From the NCBI GenBank assembly GCA_023412435.1, contig JAEYNS010000030.1, forward strand, positions 1 to 6,848: a DNA stretch of 6,848 nucleotides, given 5' to 3'. Below the pieces are notes generated by a model. That model did not search any database. It saw only the letters and a list, made by a program, of their open reading frames with translations, and was not told the DNA's origin. Positions 1-6,141 of the stretch are shown here, piece after piece (the first letter of the stretch is position 1; every line of letters starts with the position of its first letter). A program made the translations under genes and the position numbers. The DNA comes from Actinomycetes bacterium. GTDB taxonomy: Bacteria; Actinomycetota; Actinomycetes; Propionibacteriales; Propionibacteriaceae.

Positions 1-52
1 TTCTGTCCCGCCACTGGATGTCCTTCTTCTCGTCGTTGCTCTCCCGGTGCAT
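1..52 (-). CDS. Possible N-terminus of a gene running off the left edge
   Basis: On the minus strand an ATG at 52-50 opens a frame that stays open to the edge and reads MHRESNDEKKDIQWRDR. Sixteen of its 17 codons end in G or C, as expected for coding sequence in this genome. The overlapping minus frame from an ATG near 119 has many A-ending codons and looks non-coding. The peptide is charged and soluble, and I do not recognise a family. A GGAGG lies 18 bases upstream of the ATG, which is too far to be an ordinary ribosome-binding site, and the same frame is open further upstream, so the start is uncertain. If real, the gene is divergent from the transporter at 275. The fragment is too short for a firm call. 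Confidence 0.3.
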   Translation of the reverse strand, partial: MHRESNDEKKDIQWRDR

Positions 53-221
53 CTTCCCGAGCGAGCTGTTCCTCCGACCCCCGCGGTCGGGCGTGTCGGG
101 CCTGTTCTGGGCCGCGCATGACCGAAAGCTGATTGGTCGTGGTAGGGCCCGGCACCTGCGCACCAGACTGCCGGAGGGCCGCCTGGGCAGGCGTCCCCGT
201 CGGAGCAACCTCACGATTCTC

Positions 222-229
222 CCACGTGG
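222..229. promoter_or_regulatory. 8-bp palindrome CCACGTGG upstream of the transporter
   Basis: A perfect palindrome with a CACGTG core lies 45 bases before the transporter start. A longer version, CCCACGTGGG, occurs at 6839-6848 upstream of the flavin reductase gene. It could be a protein-binding site, but an 8-mer of this composition can easily occur by chance in such GC-rich DNA. Confidence 0.2.
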
Positions 230-245
230 TGACCCGGGATGCCAA

Positions 246-257
246 ATCAGGCCTGAT
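246..257. promoter_or_regulatory. 12-bp perfect palindrome, possible operator
   Basis: ATCAGGCCTGAT is a perfect 12-base palindrome ending 17 bases before the ATG of the EamA transporter at 275. It occupies the place where a repressor could block transcription or early translation. No clear -10/-35 pair and no good Shine-Dalgarno sequence is visible around it, so the operator role is an inference from symmetry and position only. Confidence 0.35.
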
Positions 258-274
258 GCCCGCAGAATGTCCCG

Positions 275-1264
275 ATGCCCGACTCGTCCACCACGCCTGC
301 GAGCCCCAACGCTACCCGGCTCTCCCTCGGAATCATGCTGGGACTGGGGGCTTCGCTGGCCTTTGCCACCTCGGGGGTGTTCGCCCGTCCGCTGTTCGAC
401 GTCGGGTGGACACCGGGGGCGGCTGTGTTCTGGCGCGTCATGGTCGCCTCGGCGGTGATGCTGCCGGTGGCGCTGTGGTCCCTGCGCGGCCGTTGGCGCG
501 TCCTGCTCTCGCAGTGGCGCACCGTGCTGGCCTTCGGTGTGCTGGCGGTCGCCACCGCCCAGCTCATGTTCTTCGCCGCGGTGGACCGGATGGACGTCGG
601 GATCGCGCTGCTGCTGGAGTACATGGCGCCGGTACTGCTGGTCGCGGTCGCCTGGGCGCGGACGCGGCACCGTCCGGCACCGCTGGTGGTCGGCGGCGTG
701 GTGGCGAGCGTGGCGGGGCTGGTGTGCGTGCTCGACCTGGCCGGCACGAGCCCCGACCCGATCGGTGTGCTGTTCGCATTCGGCGCGATGATCGGGGCGG
801 CGTCCTATTTTGTGATCTCGGCCCGGCCCGGCCCGGTCCCCCCGCTCGCCCTGGCCGGCCTCGGCCTGACCGTCGGGACCGCGGTGCTCGGGCTGGCGAT
901 CCTGGTCGGCGTGCTGCCGTACGCCGCGCCGATGGTGCCGGTCGCGATGCTCGGCGCGACCCTGCCGTGGTGGGTCCCCGTCGCCGTCGTGGCGCTGGTG
1001 GCGGCGGCGCTGGCCTACTCCCTCGGCGTCGCCGGCGTGGCCTTGATGGGCGAGCGGCTGGCGTCCTTCGTCAGCCTGTCCGAGGTGCTGTTCGCTGTCG
1101 TCCTGGCGGCTGTCCTGCTGGGCCAGGTGCCTTCGGTGATCCAGGTGGTCGGCGGGGCGCTGATCGTCGCCGGCGTCGTCCTGGTCCGCCTCGCTGCCGG
1201 ACGCCCCGGGCCCGTCGCCGAGCCGGTCGTCCCGACGCCCGAGCCCGTCCCGTCCCTGGACTGA
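275..1264 (+). CDS. EamA/DMT-superfamily membrane transporter
   Basis: This is a 329-residue integral membrane protein of the drug/metabolite transporter superfamily (EamA/RhaT type). Family members usually export amino acids, metabolites or drugs across the inner membrane; the substrate here cannot be read from the sequence. Ten hydrophobic segments are visible at roughly residues 17-39, 46-69, 83-102, 108-128, 137-154, 164-182, 188-213, 233-257, 264-283 and 288-306, arranged as two EamA repeats (about 17-153 and 164-306). The second repeat has the typical signature GERLASFVSLSEVLFAV near residues 259-275, followed by the last helix pair. A proline- and valine-rich tail of about 20 residues follows helix 10 and is probably cytoplasmic. 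The ATG at 275 gives a short hydrophilic N-terminus before helix 1 but has no good Shine-Dalgarno sequence; an in-frame ATG at 335 falls inside helix 1 and is less likely. The gene converges on glnS. Confidence 0.92.
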   Translation: MPDSSTTPASPNATRLSLGIMLGLGASLAFATSGVFARPLFDVGWTPGAAVFWRVMVASAVMLPVALWSLRGRWRVLLSQWRTVLAFGVLAVATAQLMFFAAVDRMDVGIALLLEYMAPVLLVAVAWARTRHRPAPLVVGGVVASVAGLVCVLDLAGTSPDPIGVLFAFGAMIGAASYFVISARPGPVPPLALAGLGLTVGTAVLGLAILVGVLPYAAPMVPVAMLGATLPWWVPVAVVALVAAALAYSLGVAGVALMGERLASFVSLSEVLFAVVLAAVLLGQVPSVIQVVGGALIVAGVVLVRLAAGRPGPVAEPVVPTPEPVPSLD

Positions 1265-1279
1265 GGACCCCTGCCCTCG

Positions 1280-1349
1280 CCGAGAACTCCCTTCACGCAC
1301 CGAGGGCTACCCCCGGTGGGCGGCTCTCGACGATGTGGGGAGCTCTCGG
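1280..1349. terminator. Possible bidirectional hairpin terminator between the transporter and glnS
   Basis: Between the two convergent stops lies a nested inverted repeat. The inner stem pairs 1298-1306 (CACCGAGGG) with 1310-1318 (CCCCCGGTG), with one mismatch and a 3-base loop. The outer stem pairs 1280-1291 (CCGAGAACTCCC) with 1338-1349 (GGGAGCTCTCGG), again with one mismatch. There is no T-tract on either side, so this would be a hairpin-only terminator of the kind often proposed in actinobacteria. The symmetry makes it usable from both directions. GC-rich DNA readily forms stems, so the call is tentative. Confidence 0.4.
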
Positions 1350-1355
1350 TGGGCG

Positions 1356-3047
1356 CTACTGGGCGGCGCGCCTGCGGATCGCCGCCCACTCGTCCCGCAG
1401 CCCCACCGTGCGGTGGAACAGCAGGCCGGCGGCGTCCCTGGCGAAGTAGCCGAGCCGCTCGAACTGGACCACCTCGCCGGGCGCGACCTCAGCCAGGGCC
1501 GGCTCGGCCCGGCACTCGGTGAGCAGTTCGACCGAGTCGGGGTTCAGGTCGTCCATCGGGTCACCGGTGGACTCGCCGGGAACCTCGGCGCTGAACAGAC
1601 GGTCGTAGAGCGCAACCTGCACCCCGACGGCGTGGGCCGCCGACACCCAGTGCATGGTCGACTTCACCCGGCGCCCGTCCGGGGCGTCGCCGCCCCTGGT
1701 GGCCGGGTCGTAGGTGGCGTGGACGGTCACGACCTCGCCGTGCTCGTCCTTGTCCAGCCCGGTCGCCGTCACGAGGTAGGCACCGCGCAGCCGGACCTCG
1801 CGGCCGGGCGAGAGCCGGAAGAACTTCGGCGGCGGCACCTCGGCGAAGTCCTCGGCCTCGATGAAGAGCTCGCCGCTGAACGGGGCGGTGCGGGTGCCGT
1901 CGGCAGGGTTCTCCGGGTTGTTGACCTGCTCGAACCACTCCACGACAGGGTTGCCCTCGGCGTCGGTGGGCCAGTTGTCGATCACCAGCTTGAGCGGACG
2001 CAGCACCGCCATCCGCCGCTGCGCCACCCGGTTCAGCTCGGTGCGGACGAAGGCCTCGAGTTCCTCGAGGCTGTGCCGGGCGTTGGTCTTGGTGATACCG
2101 ATGTGGTGGCAGAAGGCCCGGATCGCGGCTGGCGGGTAGCCGCGGCGGCGCAGGCCGCGCAGGGTCGGCATCCGGGGGTCGTCCCAGCCGTCCACCACGC
2201 CGTCGTTGATCAGCTGCAGCAGCTTGCGCTTGGAGGTGATGGTGTGGGTGAGCTCCAGGCGGGCGAACTCCAGCTGGCGCGGCTTCTCGTAGGGCAGGTC
2301 GAGGTGCTCAAGGAACCAGTCGTAGAGCGGCCGGTGGGAGACGAACTCCAGGGTGCACATCGAATGGGTGACCCCCTCGATGGCGTCCGACTGCCCGTGC
2401 GCCCAGTCGTAGGTCGGGTAGAGGCACCACTCGTCGCCGGTGCGGAAGTGGTGGCCGCGGCGGATCCGGTACATCACCGGGTCGCGCAGCTGCATGTTCT
2501 CCGCCTGCATGTCGATCCGGGCCCGGAGCACCCGCGAGCCGTCGGGGAACTCCCCTGCCTTCATCCGGCGCAGCAGGTCGAGGCTCTCCGACGGCGGCCG
2601 ATCGCGGTACGGGCTCTCGATGCCCGGCTTGCCGTAGCCGCCGCGCTGGGCCGAGATGGTCTCCGGGTCCTGCTCGTCGACGTAGGCCAGCCCCCGCTCG
2701 ACCAGCGACTCGGCCCACGTGTAGAGGGTGCCGAAGTAGTCGGAGGCGTGCAGGACGTTGGCGGGGGTGAAGCCCAGCCACTCGATATCGGCCAGGATCG
2801 CCTCGGCGAACTCGGCCTCCTCCGTCTCGGGGTTCGTGTCGTCGAACCGGACGTTGCAGGTGCCGCCGAACCGCTCGGCGATGCCGAAGTCGGCGGTGAT
2901 CGCCTTGGCGTGGCCGATGTGGAGGTAGCCGTTGGGCTCGGGTGGGAACCTGGTCTGAACGCGGCCCGAGTACGTCCCGTCTTCGTTGTCGCGCAGGACG
3001 GCATCGGCGACGAAGTAGCCGGCAGACGAGGTCTCGGGCATGGTCAT
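1356..3047 (-). CDS. glnS: Glutamine--tRNA ligase (GlnRS)
   Basis: This 563-residue class I aminoacyl-tRNA synthetase attaches glutamine to tRNA-Gln in the cytoplasm using ATP. The Rossmann-fold catalytic domain begins with the GlnRS signature FPPEPNGYLHIGHAKAI (residues 34-50, HIGH at 43-46), followed by RFDDTNPE (67-74). The KMSKS-equivalent loop is ITSKRK (270-275), close to the MSKRK of the E. coli enzyme. The C-terminal part, from about residue 345 to 545, corresponds to the two beta-barrel anticodon-binding domains. The length is close to the 554 residues of E. coli GlnRS, and there is no fused YqeY domain, which some bacterial GlnRS carry. Translation probably starts at 3047 (MTMPET); Met3 at 3041 is possible. 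The gene follows gltX by 52 bases on the same strand, so the two may be co-transcribed, although a -10-like element sits directly before this start. Confidence 0.97.
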   Translation of the reverse strand: MTMPETSSAGYFVADAVLRDNEDGTYSGRVQTRFPPEPNGYLHIGHAKAITADFGIAERFGGTCNVRFDDTNPETEEAEFAEAILADIEWLGFTPANVLHASDYFGTLYTWAESLVERGLAYVDEQDPETISAQRGGYGKPGIESPYRDRPPSESLDLLRRMKAGEFPDGSRVLRARIDMQAENMQLRDPVMYRIRRGHHFRTGDEWCLYPTYDWAHGQSDAIEGVTHSMCTLEFVSHRPLYDWFLEHLDLPYEKPRQLEFARLELTHTITSKRKLLQLINDGVVDGWDDPRMPTLRGLRRRGYPPAAIRAFCHHIGITKTNARHSLEELEAFVRTELNRVAQRRMAVLRPLKLVIDNWPTDAEGNPVVEWFEQVNNPENPADGTRTAPFSGELFIEAEDFAEVPPPKFFRLSPGREVRLRGAYLVTATGLDKDEHGEVVTVHATYDPATRGGDAPDGRRVKSTMHWVSAAHAVGVQVALYDRLFSAEVPGESTGDPMDDLNPDSVELLTECRAEPALAEVAPGEVVQFERLGYFARDAAGLLFHRTVGLRDEWAAIRRRAAQ

Positions 3048-3053
3048 AACATC

Positions 3054-3059
3054 ATGCTA
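3054..3059 (-). promoter_or_regulatory. Possible -10 element for a leaderless glnS transcript
   Basis: On the minus strand TAGCAT matches the actinobacterial -10 pattern TANNNT and is separated from the glnS ATG by 6 bases. Transcription would then begin at or next to the start codon. No Shine-Dalgarno sequence precedes the ATG, which agrees with leaderless translation. No convincing -35 element is seen 17-18 bases upstream. Confidence 0.4.
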
Positions 3060-3099
3060 TCGCCGCCGGACGGGGCCCCCGACCCGCCCCCCGGACCGC

Positions 3100-4569
3100 T
3101 CAGCCGAGGACGGCGTCGAGCCGGGCGAGGCAGGACTCCCGCCCCAGCAGCGCCATCGACTCGAACAGCGGCGGGGACACCGTCGAGCCGGTGATCGCCA
3201 GCCGCACCGGCCCGAACGCCAGCCGCGGCTTGAGCTCGAGCCCGTCCACGAGGGCTGTCCGCAGCGCTGCCTCGATCGTCTCGTGGTTCCACTCCGGAAG
3301 CGGCGCGAGCGCGTCCCTGGCAGCGCGGACCACCCGGGGGAAGCTCTCCCCCGCCTTGGCCACCGCGTCGTCGTCGACCACCAGGTCGGCGTCGGCAGTG
3401 AACAGGAAGCCCAGCTTGGGCAGTGCCTCGGAGAGGGTGACCATCCGCTCCTGGACCAGCGGCATCGCCGCCGTCAGCAGCTCGGCGCGACCGGGGTCGG
3501 GCGTGCCGGGCCACTGCGCGGTCCAGGTCAGGTAGTCGAGGACGCGGCTCGCCAGCTCGGACGGTTCCAGCGATCTGATGTAGTGGCCGTTGAGCCAGTT
3601 CAGCTTGTCGAGGTCGAAGATCGGCCCGACGGTGTTCACCTTCTGCCAGTCGAAGTGCTCGACGAACTCGTCGAAGCTCGCCACCTCGGACGCGTCGTCG
3701 GCCGGCGGGTAGGCCAGCAACTGCAGGAAGTTGCGCAGCGCCTCCGGCAGGTAGCCCTGCTCGCGGAACCAGGTGAGCCGCGCGGCGGGGTTCTTCCGCT
3801 TGGAGATCTTGGACTTGTCGGTGTTGCGCAGCAGCGGCATGTGGGCGAAGGCGGGCGGCTCAAGGCCGAGCCAGCGGTACAACAGCAGGTGCTTGGGGGT
3901 GGACGAGATCCACTCCTCGCCGCGCACCACATGCGTGATGCCCATCAGGTGGTCGTCGACCACCACCGCCAGGTGGTAGGTGGGGAAGCCGTCAGCCTTG
4001 AGGATCACCTGGTCATCGGGGAACGGGGCGTTCACTGTGCCCCTGATGACGTCGTCAAAGGAGGTCGGCGCGTCGGGCGGGACGAGCATCCGCACCACGG
4101 GTTGCTCCGAGAAGCCGGGCAGCGCCGCCCGCTCCTCACGGGTCTTGCCGAGACAGAGCCGGTCGTAGCCGGTGGTCGCCTTCTCCTTGGCCTGCTGGTC
4201 GCGCATCTCCGACAACCGCTGGGCGGTGCACCAGCAGTAGTAGGCGTGGCCGTCGGCGACCAGCCGGTCGACGAACGGACGGTAGGTGTCCAGGCGCTCC
4301 GACTGCCGGTACGGGGCGTACGGCCCGCCGACGTCGGGGCCCTCGTCCCACGTCAGGCCGCGCCAGTGCAGGGTCTCGAAGATCTGACGCTCGGAGTCGG
4401 CCACATAGCGCGCCCGGTCGGTGTCCTCGATCCGCAGCACGAAGGCCCCGCCCGTCTTGCGGGCGTAGGCGAGGTTGAACAGCGACATGTAGGCGGTACC
4501 GACGTGCGGGTCACCCGTCGGGGACGGGGCGACGCGCAGTCGGGCCGGCTGGAGCGTGGAGTCTGTCAT
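3100..4569 (-). CDS. gltX: Glutamate--tRNA ligase (GluRS)
   Basis: This 489-residue class I synthetase charges tRNA-Glu with glutamate. The HIGH-type motif is APSPTGDPHVGTAY (residues 14-27), followed by RIEDTDRARYV (46-56). The KMSKS-type loop is KISKRK (254-259). The anticodon-binding helical domain occupies about 330-489. Overall the protein resembles the Thermus-type GluRS. By alignment from memory, Arg375 (in LVQERMVTL) falls at the position of T. thermophilus Arg358, linked to rejection of tRNA-Gln, so this is plausibly a discriminating enzyme. That fits the presence of glnS. The zinc-binding region of E. coli GluRS has counterparts at Cys112, Cys114 and Cys139, but the fourth ligand (His in E. 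coli) appears as Gly141. The ATG at 4569 gives a normal N-terminus. The gene is upstream of glnS and divergent from the kinase at 4676. Confidence 0.97.
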   Translation of the reverse strand: MTDSTLQPARLRVAPSPTGDPHVGTAYMSLFNLAYARKTGGAFVLRIEDTDRARYVADSERQIFETLHWRGLTWDEGPDVGGPYAPYRQSERLDTYRPFVDRLVADGHAYYCWCTAQRLSEMRDQQAKEKATTGYDRLCLGKTREERAALPGFSEQPVVRMLVPPDAPTSFDDVIRGTVNAPFPDDQVILKADGFPTYHLAVVVDDHLMGITHVVRGEEWISSTPKHLLLYRWLGLEPPAFAHMPLLRNTDKSKISKRKNPAARLTWFREQGYLPEALRNFLQLLAYPPADDASEVASFDEFVEHFDWQKVNTVGPIFDLDKLNWLNGHYIRSLEPSELASRVLDYLTWTAQWPGTPDPGRAELLTAAMPLVQERMVTLSEALPKLGFLFTADADLVVDDDAVAKAGESFPRVVRAARDALAPLPEWNHETIEAALRTALVDGLELKPRLAFGPVRLAITGSTVSPPLFESMALLGRESCLARLDAVLG

Positions 4570-4578
4570 GGCCCGACC

Positions 4579-4584
4579 AGCCTA
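4579..4584 (-). promoter_or_regulatory. Possible -10 element of gltX
   Basis: On the minus strand TAGGCT (pattern TANNNT) ends 9 bases before the gltX ATG. Transcription would start about 2-3 bases before the start codon, giving a nearly leaderless message. No Shine-Dalgarno sequence and no clear -35 hexamer is present. The same hexamer stands before the divergent kinase gene. Confidence 0.42.
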
Positions 4585-4593
4585 GTGCCCAGG

Positions 4594-4623
4594 CCGGAGG
4601 CGCCGAGCCGCGGCGCCGTCCGG
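4594..4623. promoter_or_regulatory. Inverted repeat in the gltX/kinase divergent region
   Basis: CCGGAGGCGCC (4594-4604) and GGCGCCGTCCGG (4612-4623) are complementary except for one extra G in the right arm, and are separated by 7 bases. The element lies between the two divergent -10-like hexamers. It could be an operator shared by both genes or a chance GC-rich stem; the sequence does not name a regulator. Confidence 0.35.
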
Positions 4624-4663
4624 AAGAGCTCCCCGACTGCCGCGCGTGGGGGTTGGCGAACCC

Positions 4664-4669
4664 TAGGCT
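4664..4669 (+). promoter_or_regulatory. Possible -10 element for a leaderless kinase transcript
   Basis: TAGGCT is followed by 6 bases and then the ATG at 4676, so the A of the start codon is in the usual position for a transcription start. There is no Shine-Dalgarno sequence, only GGGG close to the ATG. No good -35 element is visible. The segment repeats, in opposite orientation, the start region of gltX. Confidence 0.45.
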
Positions 4670-4675
4670 GGGGCC

Positions 4676-6052
4676 ATGACCGACACCGACCACGTCGACG
4701 ACGAGCACCTCGGCCCCGTCGAGATCGTCGCCTTCGAGCTGTCGGGTCCGGCCGGCATGGCACCGTGGAACACGCTGCGCACCGCTGTCGACCGCGGGCT
4801 GGTCCGGATCCTCGACCTCGAGTTCCTGCACCGCACCGGCGAGGACGAGGCCGAGGTGCTGGACGCCGACAGCCTGCCCCGGGACCTCGGCCTGGACCTG
4901 CGGGCCTTCGAGGGCTCCTCCAGCGGCCTGCTCGACCCCGAGGATGTCGTCCACCTGCTGGAGGACGTCGGGGTCGGGACCACGATCGCGGTCCTGCTGG
5001 TCGAGCACCTGTCGCTGCTGCCGGTGATCCGCGCGTTCGAGGCGCACGGCTCGCGCCTGGTGGTGGCCGGGCCGGTGAACCCCGACGACCTGGCCGAGAT
5101 CATCGGCAGCGCGGTGCCGCTCGAGAGCGTGGCTGCGGACCGGCGCGCGCCCGTGCTGGTGGCGGGCGAGGCGCTGATCGACATCGTCGTGCCGCTGGAC
5201 GGCGAGCCGGTCGAGCACGTCGGCGGCAGCCCCGCCAATGTCGCGGTCGGGCTGGCTCGGCTGGGGCACACCACCCGGCTGGCCACCCACATCGGTCCGG
5301 ACGCCCGCGGGCGGAGGATCGCCGACCTGGTGGCCGCCGAAGGGATCGAACTGACCCCCGGCAGCGCCGCGGCGCAGCGGACGCCGACCGCGGCCGCCCG
5401 GCTGGACGCCACCGGCGGCGCCCGTTACGAGTTCGACATCGCCTGGGAGCTCGACCCCGGGCTACCGGCAGCCGACGCCGGTCACCTCCACACCGGCTCG
5501 ATCGCCGCGACGCTGGAGCCGGGCGGCCGTGCCGTCCTCGAACTCGCCCGGCAGCTCCGGGCGAGGGCGACCGTCTCCTACGACCCCAACGCCCGGCCGT
5601 CGTTGATGGGCGATCCGGACGCGGTTCGTGACCGGGTGGAGGCGCTGGTGGCGGTCAGCGACGTCGTGAAGGCGTCCGACGAGGACATCGCCTGGCTGTA
5701 CCCCGGGCAGGACGCGCTGGAGGTGCTGCGGGCCTGGGCGGCGCTCGGGCCACGGGTGTGCGCGCTGACCCGTGGCGGGAAGGACGCCCTCATCCTGGTC
5801 GGCGGTGCGGTGCACGAGGTGGCGGTTCCCGCCGCGGCGGTGGTTGACACCGTCGGGGCGGGTGACTCCTTCATGGCCGGCCTGCTCTCCGGCCTGCTGG
5901 ACGCCGGTCTGCTCGGTTCTGCCGTCGCTCGCGACCGCCTGTCCGCGGCGGGCTGGGACCAGGTCGCCCCCGCCGTCGACCGCGCCATCGCCTGCGCCGC
6001 CATCACCGTCTCCCGCGCCGGCGCGAACCCGCCCAAGCGAAGCGAGCTTTAG
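4676..6052 (+). CDS. DUF6325-like domain fused to a PfkB-family sugar kinase
   Basis: This is a 458-residue two-domain protein. Residues about 12-146 resemble the small uncharacterised DUF6325 (formerly DUF1269-like) proteins: LGPVEIVAFEL at the start, RILDLEFLHR at 44-53, then SSGLLDPEDVVHLLEDV at 82-98 and a LLVEH segment (107-111). Residues about 158-458 are a full-length ribokinase/PfkB kinase that would phosphorylate a sugar hydroxyl with ATP. It shows GEALIDIV (164-171), GGSPANVAVGLARLG (183-197), LHTGSIA (271-277), DPNARPSL (303-310) and TRGGKDALI (365-373). The anion hole and catalytic base are in DTVGAGDSF (391-399, Asp397). DPNARP and the GS segment resemble bacterial fructokinases, so fructose is the best guess for the substrate. 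The frame is open throughout; GTG codons at 5114 and 5129 could start the kinase alone but lack a good ribosome-binding site. The gene is divergent from gltX and convergent with the flavin reductase gene. Confidence 0.92.
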   Translation: MTDTDHVDDEHLGPVEIVAFELSGPAGMAPWNTLRTAVDRGLVRILDLEFLHRTGEDEAEVLDADSLPRDLGLDLRAFEGSSSGLLDPEDVVHLLEDVGVGTTIAVLLVEHLSLLPVIRAFEAHGSRLVVAGPVNPDDLAEIIGSAVPLESVAADRRAPVLVAGEALIDIVVPLDGEPVEHVGGSPANVAVGLARLGHTTRLATHIGPDARGRRIADLVAAEGIELTPGSAAAQRTPTAAARLDATGGARYEFDIAWELDPGLPAADAGHLHTGSIAATLEPGGRAVLELARQLRARATVSYDPNARPSLMGDPDAVRDRVEALVAVSDVVKASDEDIAWLYPGQDALEVLRAWAALGPRVCALTRGGKDALILVGGAVHEVAVPAAAVVDTVGAGDSFMAGLLSGLLDAGLLGSAVARDRLSAAGWDQVAPAVDRAIACAAITVSRAGANPPKRSEL

Positions 6053-6058
6053 ACGCCA

Positions 6059-6130
6059 TGGGGACGGTTCCTCCGAAGGCACCCAGTCAAGCGATGGCAG
6101 CCACTGAGGAACCGTCCCCAGTGTCAGCGC
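6059..6130. repeat. Palindromic repeat, copy 1
   Basis: A 15-bp perfect inverted repeat (6059-6073, TGGGGACGGTTCCTC; 6106-6120, GAGGAACCGTCCCCA) encloses 32 bases. The 70-base unit at 6061-6130 recurs 83 bases later with only two differences (6100 and 6102). It starts 7 bases after the kinase stop. The form suggests a REP-like or miniature mobile palindrome; it could also act as a bidirectional terminator. No transposase is encoded here. Confidence 0.85.
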
Positions 6131-6141
6131 CGCGCCCTGAA

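Noticed and set aside
18..458. Plus-strand frame beginning at 18
   Set aside because: It runs into the transporter gene in another frame and has an arginine/serine/proline-rich low-complexity product with no recognisable family.
133..1449. A 438-codon plus-strand frame over the transporter
   Set aside because: It overlaps the EamA gene in another frame, is rich in Arg, Gly and Pro, and lacks membrane segments, whereas the 275-1264 frame shows ten helices.
1335..3194. A 619-codon plus-strand open frame opposite glnS
   Set aside because: It is a shadow of glnS: it covers a well-conserved synthetase on the other strand and has no family features of its own.
3040..5631. A very long plus-strand open frame (863 codons) opposite gltX and into the kinase gene
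   Set aside because: It lies antisense to gltX and out of frame with the kinase. Its product is arginine-, glycine- and proline-rich low-complexity sequence with no recognisable domain. Long antisense frames are expected when GC content is this high.
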